Positions 10,728-20,513 of a stretch of 64,000 nt of DNA are shown here, piece by piece. How positions within the stretch are numbered: position 1 is the first letter of the stretch; each line of letters opens with the position of its first letter. The DNA lies in assembly GCF_020497125.1 (NCBI RefSeq), contig NC_059084.1:31774203-31838202 (forward strand), read 5' to 3'. The position numbers and the translations under genes are program-made. The notes under the pieces were generated by a model. It was not told the origin of the DNA, made no database searches, and saw nothing but the letters and a program-made list of their open reading frames with translations. Source of the stretch: Mauremys mutica. Lineage: Eukaryota > Chordata > Testudines > Geoemydidae.

Positions 10728-11648
10728 ACAACACTTGGGGGACGCAGTGTCTTGTTGCAGATGGACACACCGAAAAGGGCAATGTTTATTAGGGAAGGAT
10801 TAGGTACTTGGACTTTGCTAGTCCCTGCTGGCCTCCCCGGCCGTCTGCTTGTACTTTTGGGGGAGGGAGCACTACCATGGCTGTGCGTTTCCTGGTTTGC
10901 ATATGGCTGGGGTGGTTTTCCTGTCATACTAACATCCTACCCAGTGATCTCTGGAGACACCTCAACAGAGCATCTCCTGGGTCTGGAACATATGAGTCTG
11001 GGCTTTAGCAGAGCCCCGTTATGCGAGGACACAGGGAGCAGAGCACCCACCAGGGCAATGGTGACTTTACCTCCACCTTAAGCAACAGCTTTGTACCACA
11101 ATGTGAAGTAGAAATATAATCAACAAATGACTTAAGGCATCTGTCCTGGGAGTTTCTGACAACCGCCTGTGGGGTGCAGGGAGCTATCTGTGCCGTGGAC
11201 TCCCAGACCCCTCGCAAACCCAAGACCTTTGGTAAAACGCAGTGTGCAGGGGGACAGGGATACTGTTTGAGACATTTCCCTAACATGTTACCTTCTCCAC
11301 AGCCATTTCCACACTGGCATTCAAAATCTTGCCTTGGCAGCTCACACTGCCTTTCCCACAAGACTATCCAAGCACCCTGAAAATGCAGGGTATGGAAGGG
11401 GTAGAAGCTGGGAGTGGATGACAGGGGATGGACAGGGGTGACCTAGCGATGCAGCAGGAACACAGCTAACACCGAAAGGCCTATCCTGAAGCAGCCTTCC
11501 TCGTGCAGGGCTTTAACGTTGTCTACACTACAACAAAACACCCACAGCTGGCTCAGGCTCACGGAAGTAGATGCTAGGAATCCGGAGAACATTCCTTGTC
11601 CAATTATAAAGATTTTAAAAAATCAACATACTTTAGGTCTAAAATGCT
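10728..11648. other. Unassigned sequence
   Basis: No gene seen. A gtctacactacaa word at 11521 resembles MITE termini in this window but I found no partner end. Confidence 0.45.
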
Positions 11649-12066
11649 GAACATAAGAACGGCCGTACTGGGTCAGACCAATGGTCCATCCAGCCCAGTA
11701 TCCTGTCTTCCATCAGTGGTCAATGCCAGGTGCCCCAGAGGGAATGAACAAAACAGGGCAATTATTGAGTGATCCATCACCTGCACCTGGCAGTGAGAGG
11801 CTTAGGGTCACCCAGAGCATGGGGTTGCATCCCTGACCATCTTGGCTAAAGCCACTGATGGACCTATCCTCCATTAATTTACCTAATTCTTTTTTTAATC
11901 CAGTTATATTTTTGGCCTTCACAGTTCCCCTGGCACAGAGTTCCACAGGTTGACTGTGCATTGTGTGAAGAAGTACTTCTTTTTGTTTGTTTTAAACCTG
12001 CTGCCTATTAATTTCATTCCGTGACCCCTGATTCTTGTGTTATGTGAAGGGGTAAATAATACTTTC

Positions 12067-12682
12067 TGTAGCAGGGTGGTCCCCTGCTCCTGCCCTGAAG
12101 GGGTTAAAAACAGCCCTGGGAAGGGGCTGAGGCTTGAGAAAGCAGCCTTTAGGCTGGGCTGATTGGGAAAGTGGCTGCAGCTGGGCCACGCCCCAGTCAG
12201 GCCCAGCTGACCCCTATAAGAAGGCCAGGGAAGCCAGAAGCCCAACACAGTCTCTCTCTAGCTGTAGAGGGAGATGGGCCTGGCTACAGGGAACTGGACG
12301 TAAGGTACCTGAGTGAAGCAGGGCTGGGGAAAGGCTGAGGAGCTGGGGAGCTCTAGCCTGGAAAGCCCCAGGCTGCGGCCTAGCATTGGGCTAACAGGTA
12401 CTGGGGGTTGCAGAGGGCAACCCAGGGGTAGGCCAAGGCAGCAGGTCCAAACCCTCCTTGCCAGTGATGAGTAGGCTGATACTGCAGTCTGCCCCAGGGC
12501 ATGGGGCTAGACAATGACTGGCAGTAGCCATATACTGAGGCAAGGTGGGGATAGAGGGTAGGGGTTCCCTGGTGAGGGGAGACCCAGAGAGAAAGGGGTT
12601 ACTGCCAGGGGGCAGCACCCCATGTAAAAGGTCACCGGGTCCAGGGAGGGACACGGGGGCCAGAGGACAGGCGGATCACCAG
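12067..12682 (+). mobile_element. LTR-like interspersed repeat inside CR1 (possible solo LTR)
   Basis: A 616-bp GC-rich block that interrupts CR1, starting tgtagcagggtgg and ending near ggcggatcacc. It has a possible TATA-like word (cccctataagaagg, 12211-12224) about 150 bp in, as in a retroviral LTR promoter. There is no clean TG...CA terminus and no target duplication, partly because the target CR1 lost sequence here. It could instead be a composite SINE-like repeat. Confidence 0.4.
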
Positions 12683-13570
12683 CCTCTAATCATTTTTGTT
12701 TTCCTTCTCTGTACATTTTCCAATTCTAATATATCTTTTTTGAGCTGGGGTGACCAGAACTGTATGCCGTATTCAAGGTTTTAGTGTATTTATATAGTAG
12801 CATTATGATATTTTCTGTCTTCTTATCTATCCCTTTCATAACGGTTCCTAACATTCTGATTGCTTTTTTGACTGCTGACTGCTGCACCTTGAGTAGATGT
12901 TTTCAGGGAACTATCCGTGATTACTCCAGGATCCCTTGCTTGAGTAGTAACAGCTAATTTACACCCTATCATTTTGTATGAACAGTTAGGATTAGGTTTT
13001 CAATGTGCATTACTTTGCCTTTATCAACACTGAATTTTATCTGCATTTTGTTGCCCAGTTACCTAGTTTTGTGAGATCCCTTTTGTAACTCTTCACAGTC
13101 TGCTTTGGATTTGAGTAATTTTGTATCATCTGTATCTTTATCCATTTTTCCAGATCATTTGTGAATATGCTGAACAGCACTGGTCCCAGGACAGATCCCT
13201 AGGGGACTCCACTATTTATCTCTCTCCATTCTGAAAGCTGACGATTTATTCCTACCCTTTGTTTCCTCTCTCTTAACCAGTTACTGATCCATGAGAGGAC
13301 CTTCCCTCTTATCCCAGGACTGCTTACTTTGCTTAAGAGCCTTTAGTGAGGGACCTTGTCAAAGGCTTTCTGAACATGCAAATACACTATATCCACTGGC
13401 TTACCCTTGTCCACATGCTTGTTGATGCCCTCAAAGAATCCTAATAGACTGTTGAGGAATGATTTCCCTTTACAAATGCTGCATTGACTCTTTCCCAACA
13501 AATCGTGCTCAGCTATATCTGATAATTCTCTTCTTTACTATAGTTTCAGCCAGTTTGCCTGGTACTGAAG

Positions 13571-13786
13571 TTAGGCTTCCCAGCCTGTAATTGCCAGGAT
13601 CGCCTCTGGCAATTCAAAAATTGCTGTCGCATTAGTTGATCTAAGCCATAGGTTACATACCACAGTTAGTAGTTCTGCAATTTTATATTTGAGTTCCTTC
13701 AGAACTCTTGGGTGAATCCCATCTGGTCCTGGTGACTTATGATTGTTTAATTTATCCATTTGTTCAAAAATCTCCTCTACTGACAC
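13571..13786 (-). pseudogene. CR1 reverse transcriptase, N-terminal motif region
   Basis: An open stretch containing MDKLNNHKSPGPDGIHPRVLKEL, the CR1/L2-type first reverse transcriptase block (N-x-K-SPGPDGI). The continuation toward the 3' end is visible as decayed coding text down to about 12700. The upstream part of the same ORF is at 14854-15051 (LNEFFASVFTAEDVREIPTP), separated by the hAT-like insert, so the original gene was cut by transposition. Confidence 0.8.
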
Positions 13787-13797
13787 CTCAATCTGGG

Positions 13798-14441
13798 GGC
13801 TTGGCTACACTGGAGAATTGCCGCGCTGGTGCTGGCTTTACAGCGCTGCAACTCACTCACCGTCCACACTTGCAAGGCACATACAGCGCCGTATCTCCCT
13901 GGCTACAGCGCTGGCTGTACTCCACGTCTGCCTGAGGAATAACAACTGCAGCGCTGGTGCTGCAGCTCTGGAGTGCCAGTGTAAACAGTGATTAATCTTA
14001 CTACACTGTAACTGACCTCCGGAATTTTCCCATAATGCTTTTAACTAAAGAACTCTTTGTTTTGTTATGATGCCTCTCTCTGTTTTGTTGTGAACTCGGG
14101 GCTCCCAGAGCTGCTTATCTAAGGGCTTGGCTACACTGGAGAGTTGCAGCGCTGGTGGTGGGTTTACAGCGCTGCAACTTACTCACCGTCCACACTTGCA
14201 AGGCACATACAGCGCTGCATCTCCCTGGCTGCAGCGCTGGCTGTACTCCTGCTCTGCCTTGGGTATAACTATTGCAGCGCTGGTGATGCAGTGCTGCTCC
14301 TCCAGTGTGGCCATCAAAAGCGCTGTAATTGGCCTCCAGAATTTTCCCAGAATGCTTTTAAGTAAAGAACTCTCTTTGTTTTGTTATGATGCCTCTCTTT
14401 GTTTTGTTGTGAACTCAGGGCTCCCGGAGCTGCTTATCTAA
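13798..14441 (+). repeat. Tandem duplication of the element's left end (about 320 bp x 2)
   Basis: Units 13798-14122 and 14123-14441 both begin gggcttggctacactgga and end gctgcttatctaa. They differ by substitutions and small indels, so the duplication is not recent or the copies came from different templates. Confidence 0.75.
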
Positions 14442-14943
14442 AAAACAAACACAGCTGCTGTTTGCTGTGAATGAGGCAGGCAGGGGGATGACTGTCTACA
14501 GCTAGTGTTTGCTTGAGGAGAGAAACAGCACAGCGGGCGGGGAGGAGGGGAAAGGGAGTCCGTGGGAGCAGCTGCTTATCTGGTCTGCAGGCTATTTGCA
14601 TTTAAGAGTGAATGAGGGGTCGGGGAAGTGGTCAGAATTTGCAAGGCAGGGAGCTGACACAGTGTCGGCTCCAAAATTCCTCTCTCTCTCTCTCTTTTCC
14701 CCCCCCCACACTCCCTGTCACACTCCACCCCACCCCCCTCTTTTGAAAAGCATGTTGCAGCCACTTGAACGCTGGGATAGCTGCCCATAATGCACCACTC
14801 CCAACACTGCTGCAAATGCTGCAAATGCGGCCACACTGCAGTGCTGGTAGCTGTCAGTGTGGCCACACTCCAGCGCTTTCCCTACACCTGTACGAAGACA
14901 GCTGTAACTCCCAGCGCTGCACACCTGCAAGTGTAGCCAAGCC
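13798..14943. mobile_element. hAT-like nonautonomous element with internal 5'-end duplication
   Basis: Termini gggcttggctacact (13798) and agtgtagccaagccc (inverted, ending 14943) make a short terminal inverted repeat. The interior carries many cagcgctg words, as in the smaller relative at 57881-58135. The first 325 bp (13798-14122) are repeated almost entirely at 14123-14441, including the terminal sequence, so the element has two left ends in tandem. I could not confirm an 8-bp target duplication in CR1. No transposase is encoded. Confidence 0.65.
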
Positions 14944-15399
14944 CAACAGTTCCTCAGATTTGTCACCTAAAAAGAATAGCTCAGGTGTGGGAATCTCCCT
15001 CACATCCTCTGCAGTGAAGACCGATGCAAAGAATTCATTTAGTTTCTCCACAATGGCCTTATCCCCCTTGAGTGCTCAGTCATCCAGTGGCCTCACTGAT
15101 TGCTTGACTGGCTTCCTGCTTGTGATGTACTTGAACAACAATTAGAGATGTTGATGGGAAAAGGTATGAAAAGGAAACAAAGACTGAAACAGTCCAAACA
15201 AATCAGCTTACTGACAGAACTCAAGATCATGCTTGGTAAACACGAATAGTGTGGGACCAGAAATCTGTGAACCAAAATTGGTGTGTTGCAAACTAGGCCT
15301 AACTGGTGGACAAAATAATGAGAAATTTCTGTCCCACCATTCTCTTTGTGGGTCCTTAAAGAATCTTTGGGGAGAAAAATTGGCTACTAGAGCAAGCTA

Positions 15400-15659
15400 T
15401 AAAACTATACCTGGGTTCAAAAAAGAATTAGGTAAGTTCATTGAGGACAGGTCGATCAATGGCTGTTAGCCAAGATGAGCAGGGTCACAACCACATACTC
15501 TGGGTATCCCTAGCTGGGAGTGGATGACAGGGGATGGATCATTCAGTAATTGCACTGTTCTGTTCATTCCCTCTGAAGCACCTGGCATTGGCCACGGTCG
15601 GAAAGCAGGATACTGGTCTGACCTAGTATGGCCATTCATATGTTCCTATGTTAGCTTCA
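15400..15659 (+). mobile_element. CR1 LINE 3'-end fragment, plus strand
   Basis: Carries the CR1 ORF2 tail (IPGFKKELGKFIEDRSINGC in frame at about 15410-15469) followed by UTR phrases (gggagtggatgacagggg, gacctagtatggccattc) and a tail near ttcctatgtt. It runs opposite to the neighbouring CR1 at 11649-15140. Confidence 0.75.
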
Positions 15660-17179
15660 CCATCATGGCTGCTACCCCCACCATTTTGGGGGGCCTTCAT
15701 TGTTCTGATCCTGAGAGATGACCTGACCAGACCAGGACAGAGAGAGGGACCTAGATGACATCATCACCTCTACCAACCCCAGCTGGTATCCAAAGCACCA
15801 CCTGGGATGAAACAGGATCAGACTGTAACACCAGCTCCAGTCCATCTCAGCTAACCTCTTCTCTTTCCCCAAAGGACAGCTATTACCATCTTTAATACCA
15901 TCTGGGTGACCGTCAAACAAGATGCTTTTTCCTTCTAAAACCCTCTCCACCTAAAGGGAAAGGGAACAAGGGATGTTGTTAAAATGAAAACCCTATTTAA
16001 CACTTAACATTTCAAACACTTAACAGTTTCTCCTTCTTTCCTTTACCTTTAATAAAAGGTTAAAAAAGATGTTCAATGGTGTATTTACCATGGAACTAAG
16101 CAGGCTGAGCTCTCTGGATACCAAACCTTGTTTAACATTTGATGCTGGATGGCGACTGGGTTACTTAAACACCGTTAGCCCATATAGTGTATCGAAGTGA
16201 ATACCCTAAGCCCATATCTGAGTTATCATGGGGATATCTGTGTGAGAGATGCTGGGAGATCTCCCAGGAGTGTAGTTCTTTAGCTGGAGGACCCCAGGAG
16301 GTGTTGCTATCCCAGGGCGGCCTCAGAGGCTCACGTTGAAATGAACAGTTAGTAAATCTTTGATCCCAAATATGACTGAAACTGCAACTGGCCCACAAAG
16401 AGCAAATGTGCTAAACGAACGTAATGAAGGATTTTATTCCTGCTCTAAGTGCAAATCTCAGCACTTGCTGACACAATTGAGTCACTAGGGCCCTCCACAC
16501 TCCCACAGCAGGTTCGATTTCTGCACTGGGGCTGGCCTGCGGAGACCACACAATAGTGCTGGATGTGTATTGGCCATGCGCCCACAGAGCCACATACTGC
16601 TGCTAGGGAGCCTGTGGTCTCCAGGAAGTTCAGCTGGGACCCCAACTGTAGCTTGTGGGTAGATAATGGGTAGAACTCCTAAAGAATGAGTGGTCAGGAG
16701 AGGTTCCTCAGGCCCAGCTGTGCTCCTCTGGGTCTCAGCTTCTCCGGACTGGGAGCTCTACAGGGCAGGGCAGTTGGGACTCTGCACACGGCTTGGCAGG
16801 ATTTGGGGTCACAAGGAATGAAAATAAACAAACACTCCCAAAAGGCTTCCCCCACCAGTGGATTGTGGGGTCTCTCCCCAACTGGCTGGGCCTGGGCCTG
16901 CCACACAGCTGGAGTTCAGGCTGTCCCTTGTACAGAGTCCAAGTCAAGCAAGTGCCACCTGGAGGGGACGGACACTCCTTGGGGTGGGCTCAGCTGGGAC
17001 TCTCCCCAATCTCTGGCAGAACTACCCCTGCTCTCAGATCTGAAGCAGTCAGTCCAAGGGCTGCTGTTTCACCTTTCTATTTCTGGCACCATCTTCCTCC
17101 TGCTCTTCTCAAGCCTCCCACACCTGCTATGCTGAAACCTGAGCCTCTCCCTTCCTAGGACAGCCTGACAAGCTAGAAA
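15660..17179. other. Unassigned sequence
   Basis: No gene, RNA or repeat recognised. ORFs at 16686-17158 overlap in all three plus frames and one minus frame, the picture of chance ORFs in GC-rich DNA. Confidence 0.45.
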
Positions 17180-17483
17180 AGACGGTTACTCACCGTAGTA
17201 ACTGTTGTTCTTCGAGATGTGTTGCTCCTATCCATTCCAGTCAGGTGTGCGCGCCGTGCGTGCACGGCTCTTCGGAACATTTTTACCCTAGCAACTCCGG
17301 CGGGCCGGCTGGGCACCCCCTGGAGTGGCGCCGCCATGGCGCTGGATATATACCCCAGCCAGCCCGACCACTCCTCAGTTCCTTCTTGCCGGCTACTCCG
17401 ACAGTGGGGAAGGAGGGCGGGTCTGGAATGGATAGGAGCAACACATCTCGAAGAACAACAGTTACTACGGTGAGTAACCGTCT
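17180..17483. repeat. Perfect 60-bp inverted arms around the DIRS 3' repeat
   Basis: Arm 17180-17239 (agacggttactcaccg...) is the exact reverse complement of 17424-17483 over 60 bases, enclosing 184 bp with the terminal repeat core. It could fold into a long hairpin. Confidence 0.85.
17206..17396 (+). repeat. DIRS terminal repeat, 3' side
   Basis: Shares tcaggtgtgcgcgccg, ctcttcggaacattttta and the ggatatatacccc word with the reverse complement of 23121-23308. The difference at the outermost bases (gatgtgttgctcctatcc against gtgattgctcctatgc) marks two end variants. Confidence 0.8.
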
Positions 17484-17540
17484 TTTCTTCTTCGAGTGAT
17501 TGCTCCTATGCATTCCATGTAGGTGATTCCCAAGCCTTAC

Positions 17541-18941
17541 CTAGGCGGTGGGGTCGGAGTGAGACGTGGCAGAGTGTAAGACTGCTGAGCCGAAGGCTGC
17601 ATCGTCTCTGGATTGTTGCACCAACGCGTAGTGGGAAGCGAAGGTGTGGACAGAAGACCAGGTGGCCGCTCTACAGATGTCCTGGATGGGGACATGGGCC
17701 AGGAAGGCGGCCGACAAGACGTGTGCCCTCGTCGAGTGAGCGGTGAGGCGGCATGGTGGCACGCGAGCAAGCTCGTAGCATGTCCGGATACATGCCGTCA
17801 CCCAGGAGGAAATCCGCTGCGAGGAGACCAGCTCGCCTTTCATGCGGTCGGCAAGTGCTACAAACAGCTGGGTCGAACGCCGGAAGGGCTTCGTCCGCTT
17901 GATATAAAAAGCGAGGGCCCTGCGGACGTCCAGGGTGTGAAGCTGTTGCTCACGAGGTGAAGTGTGCGGCTTCGGGAAGAAGACCGGGAGGAAGATCTCC
18001 TGATTAAGGTGAAAGGCCGACACCACCTTAGGGAGGAAGGCCGGGTGTGGTCGAAGCTGCACCTTGTCTCCGTGGAAGACTGTGTACGGTGGACTAACCG
18101 TTAGGGCACGAAGCTCAGAGACTCGCCTTGCCGAGGTAATCGCGACGAGGAAGGCCGTCTTCCAGGAGAGATAGAGCAGAGAGCACGTGGCCAGGGGCTC
18201 AAAGGGCGGTCCCATCAGCTTGGCCAGAACGAGGTTTAAATGCCAGGTCGGGGAAGGACGCCGTACCGGCGGGTATAAGCGGTCCAGGCCTTTAAGGAAG
18301 CGGGAGACCATCTGGTTAGAGAAGATGGACCGACCTCCCATGGATGGACGAAAGGCGGACACTGCTGCCAGGTGCACCTTCAAGGAGGAGACCGCCAGAC
18401 CTTGCTCCTTAAGGTACCAGAGGTAGTCCAGGATGGTAGGGATAGGGACTACGACGGGATTGAGACCTCGTTGATCACACCAGAGCGCGAAACACTTCCA
18501 TTTCGCAAGGTAGGTGGAGTGAGTGGAAGGCTTTCTGCTCTCTAGCAGGACTTGCTGTACTGCCTCCGAACAGTCCCTCTCTGCGTGGGTCAGCCACGCA
18601 GGTACCAAGCTGTAAGATGGAGGGACTGTAGGTTCGGGTGACAGAGCCTGCCGAAGTCCTGCGTGATGAGGTCCGGCCATAACGGGAGGGGCATGGGATC
18701 CCGAACGGAGAGCTCGAGCAGCAGGGTGTACCAGTGCTGCCTCGGCCAGGCCGGAGCGACGAGTATGACGTGGGCCCTGTCCCTCCGAAGCTTCAGTAGC
18801 ACTCGGTGTACGAGCGGGAACGGAGGGAAGGCATAGAGGAGGTGATCCGTCCAGGAGAGAGGAATGAGTCCGACAGGGAGCCTGGCGAGCGACCCTGGTA
18901 GGAGCAAAACAGATGGCACTTCCTGTTCTCCTTGGAGGCAA
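17541..18941 (-). CDS. DIRS tyrosine recombinase (integrase of the element)
   Basis: A 466-codon open frame overlapping the end of the RNase H gene, as is usual in DIRS elements. It should splice the circular DNA copy into the genome by strand exchange through a covalent tyrosine link. Residues about 119-225 fit an N-terminal core-binding domain (SRKPSTHSTYLAKWKCFALWC). The catalytic domain has Arg in TSARRVSELRAL (about 269-280), His402 and Arg405 in LTAHSTRAH, Trp428 and His432 in ATWSSVHTF, and the nucleophile Tyr438 in FASHYAL. All canonical residues are present and no stop is seen. The first codon at 18941 is TTG, so the true start lies elsewhere or depends on the upstream frame. Residues before about 100 are in overlap with RNase H and may not be native. 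Confidence 0.85.
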   Translation of the reverse strand: MPPRRTGSAICFAPTRVARQAPCRTHSSLLDGSPPLCLPSVPARTPSATEASEGQGPRHTRRSGLAEAALVHPAARALRSGSHAPPVMAGPHHAGLRQALSPEPTVPPSYSLVPAWLTHAERDCSEAVQQVLLESRKPSTHSTYLAKWKCFALWCDQRGLNPVVVPIPTILDYLWYLKEQGLAVSSLKVHLAAVSAFRPSMGGRSIFSNQMVSRFLKGLDRLYPPVRRPSPTWHLNLVLAKLMGPPFEPLATCSLLYLSWKTAFLVAITSARRVSELRALTVSPPYTVFHGDKVQLRPHPAFLPKVVSAFHLNQEIFLPVFFPKPHTSPREQQLHTLDVRRALAFYIKRTKPFRRSTQLFVALADRMKGELVSSQRISSWVTACIRTCYELARVPPCRLTAHSTRAHVLSAAFLAHVPIQDICRAATWSSVHTFASHYALVQQSRDDAAFGSAVLHSATSHSDPTA

Positions 18942-20401
18942 ACAGGTCTATCTGGGGAAACCCCCACCTCCGGAAAATTGTGTGCACCACATCCGGGCAA
19001 AGAGACCACTCGTGTGAGAGGAACGACCTGCTGAGATGGTCGGCCAGCGTGTTCTGCACTCCTGGAAGAAATGAAGCTTCCAGGTGAATGGAGTGGGTCA
19101 CGCAGAAGTCCCACAGGAGCCTCGCTTCCGTGCAGAGGAGGGAGGAGCGGGCTCCGCCCTGCTTGTTCACGTAGAACATTGCCGTCGTGTTGTCTGTGAA
19201 GACTGCCACGCAGCGGCCTTGCAGATGGGCGTGGAAGGTGTGAAACGCTAGTCGGATCGCTCGCAGCTCCCGGACGTTGATGTGGAGAGCGAGCTCTTGG
19301 GGGGACCAGAGACCCTGGGTGTGAAGGTCGCCCAGGTGAGCCCCCCCATTCCAACGCCGAGGCATCCGTGGTCAAGGTGACGGATGGGCGAGGAGGACGG
19401 AACGGGACTCCTGCACACACAACCTCCGGGTTCAGCCACCAGCTGAGCGACGCAAGTGTCGGCTTTGTGACGGTGACTACCATGTCTATTGAGTCGCGGT
19501 GCGGGCGGTATATCAACGCCAGCCAAGATTGAAAGGGGCGAAGGCGGAGCCTCGCGTACGCCGTGACGAACGTACAGGACGCCATGTGGCCCAGGAGGCG
19601 CAGGCAGGACCGAACCGTCGTCGTGGGAAAGGTGAGAAGGTCCTGGATGATGGATACCATCGTCCGGTGCCGAGAGCGTGGGAGGCAGGCCCTGGCCAAA
19701 GTGGAGTCGAGGACCGCTCCGATGAACTCCACCCGCTGTGATGGAGCTAGAGTGGACTTCTCGGCATTGATAAGAAGGCCGAGGGACCGAAACAGGGATA
19801 GTATCTCTGACATCTGGTCCTTTACCAGCTGTCGGGATGTCCCGCGAACCAGCCAGTCGTCGAGATATGGGTATACATGAATGCGACGACGGCGGAGGGC
19901 TGCAGCAACTACTGCCATGCATTTGGTGAAGACCCTCGGAGCGGTGGACAGGCCGAAGGGTAGCACCGCAAACTGGTAGTGTGCACCGTTGACCACAAAA
20001 CGCAGGTAGCGTCGATGGGGAGGGTAAATCGCGATATGGAAGTACGCGTCCTTCATATCGAGGGCGGCAAACCAGTCTCCCGGATCCAGGGAGGGAATGA
20101 TGGTCCCCAGGGTGACCATGCGAAACTTGAGCTTGAGCACATACGCGTTGAGCTCCCGGAGGTCCAATATGGGTCGAAGACCTCCTTTCGCCTTGGGGAT
20201 GAGAAAATATCGGGAATAGAATCCCCTGCCCCGCATGTCGTGCGGCACCTCCTCTATGGCACCCAAGCTCAACAGAGTCTTGACCTCTTGTAGGAGGAAT
20301 TGCTCGTGAGAGGGGTCCCTGAAGAGGGACAGGGAAGGCGGGTGGGAAGGAGAGGGCGAAACAAATTGAAGGCGGTAACCAGACTGGATTGTACGAAGCA
20401 C
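18590..20401 (-). pseudogene. DIRS reverse transcriptase / RNase H, frame broken inside RNase H
   Basis: Encodes the polymerase that copies the element RNA. Motifs from the listed start: GLRPILDLRELN (about 74-85), AALDMKDAYFHIAI (112-125), AVLPFGLSTAPRVF (145-158) and the catalytic YLDDW (179-183, Asp181/Asp182). RNase H begins with LTTDASALEW at about 343-352; there a run of seven G on the coding strand (plus 19345-19351) moves it to the frame at 18793-19365, and a second one-base change near 18851-18864 returns it. The last 80 or so residues (DHLLYAFPPF onward) are in the first frame again. The GTG at 20401 is not a real start; the frame is open upstream and overlaps gag. Confidence 0.82.
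18793..19365 (-). pseudogene. DIRS RNase H segment in the shifted frame
   Basis: Carries ELALHINVRELRAIRLAFHTF, VAVFTDNTTAMFYVNKQGG and VQNTLADHLSRSF, the DIRS RNase H blocks: the Glu of NVRE, the Asp of FTDN and the Asp of ADHLSR are the probable catalytic carboxylates. It belongs between the two shift points of the reverse transcriptase gene and is not a separate gene. Confidence 0.8.
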
Positions 20402-20513
20402 CCAGCTGTCCGATGTTATTTGGGACCACGCCGGAAGAAAATGGGAAAGGCGGTTGTAAAATAAACGGGAAGGATCCGGTACAGAGACTGATGGGCTGTC
20501 CTCGGGCGTCCCA

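Larger units (their letters stand above)
11649..15140 (-). mobile_element. CR1 LINE, minus strand, split by two insertions
   Basis: Three collinear segments form one CR1: 11649-12066 (3' UTR and ORF end, with the phrase ggtcagaccaatggtccatc), 12683-13797 (reverse transcriptase) and 14944-15140 (upstream ORF2). An LTR-like insert (12067-12682) and a hAT-like element (13798-14943) interrupt it. About 100 bp of CR1 seems lost at the first insertion, judged from the gap in CR1 text. The coding strand is decayed by several stops and shifts. Confidence 0.85.

Noticed and set aside
12211..12224. TATA-like word as a host promoter
   Set aside because: It lies in an interspersed LTR-like repeat inserted in CR1, with no host exon downstream.
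13797..14943. CRISPR-like array because of repeated cagcgctg words
   Set aside because: Spacing is irregular, the words are part of a hAT-type MITE, and the DNA is vertebrate.
19248..20429. 393-codon minus ORF overlapping the DIRS reverse transcriptase
   Set aside because: It is a shifted-frame reading of the same bases; the other frame holds the reverse transcriptase motifs. Only its last residues meet the RNase H frame.
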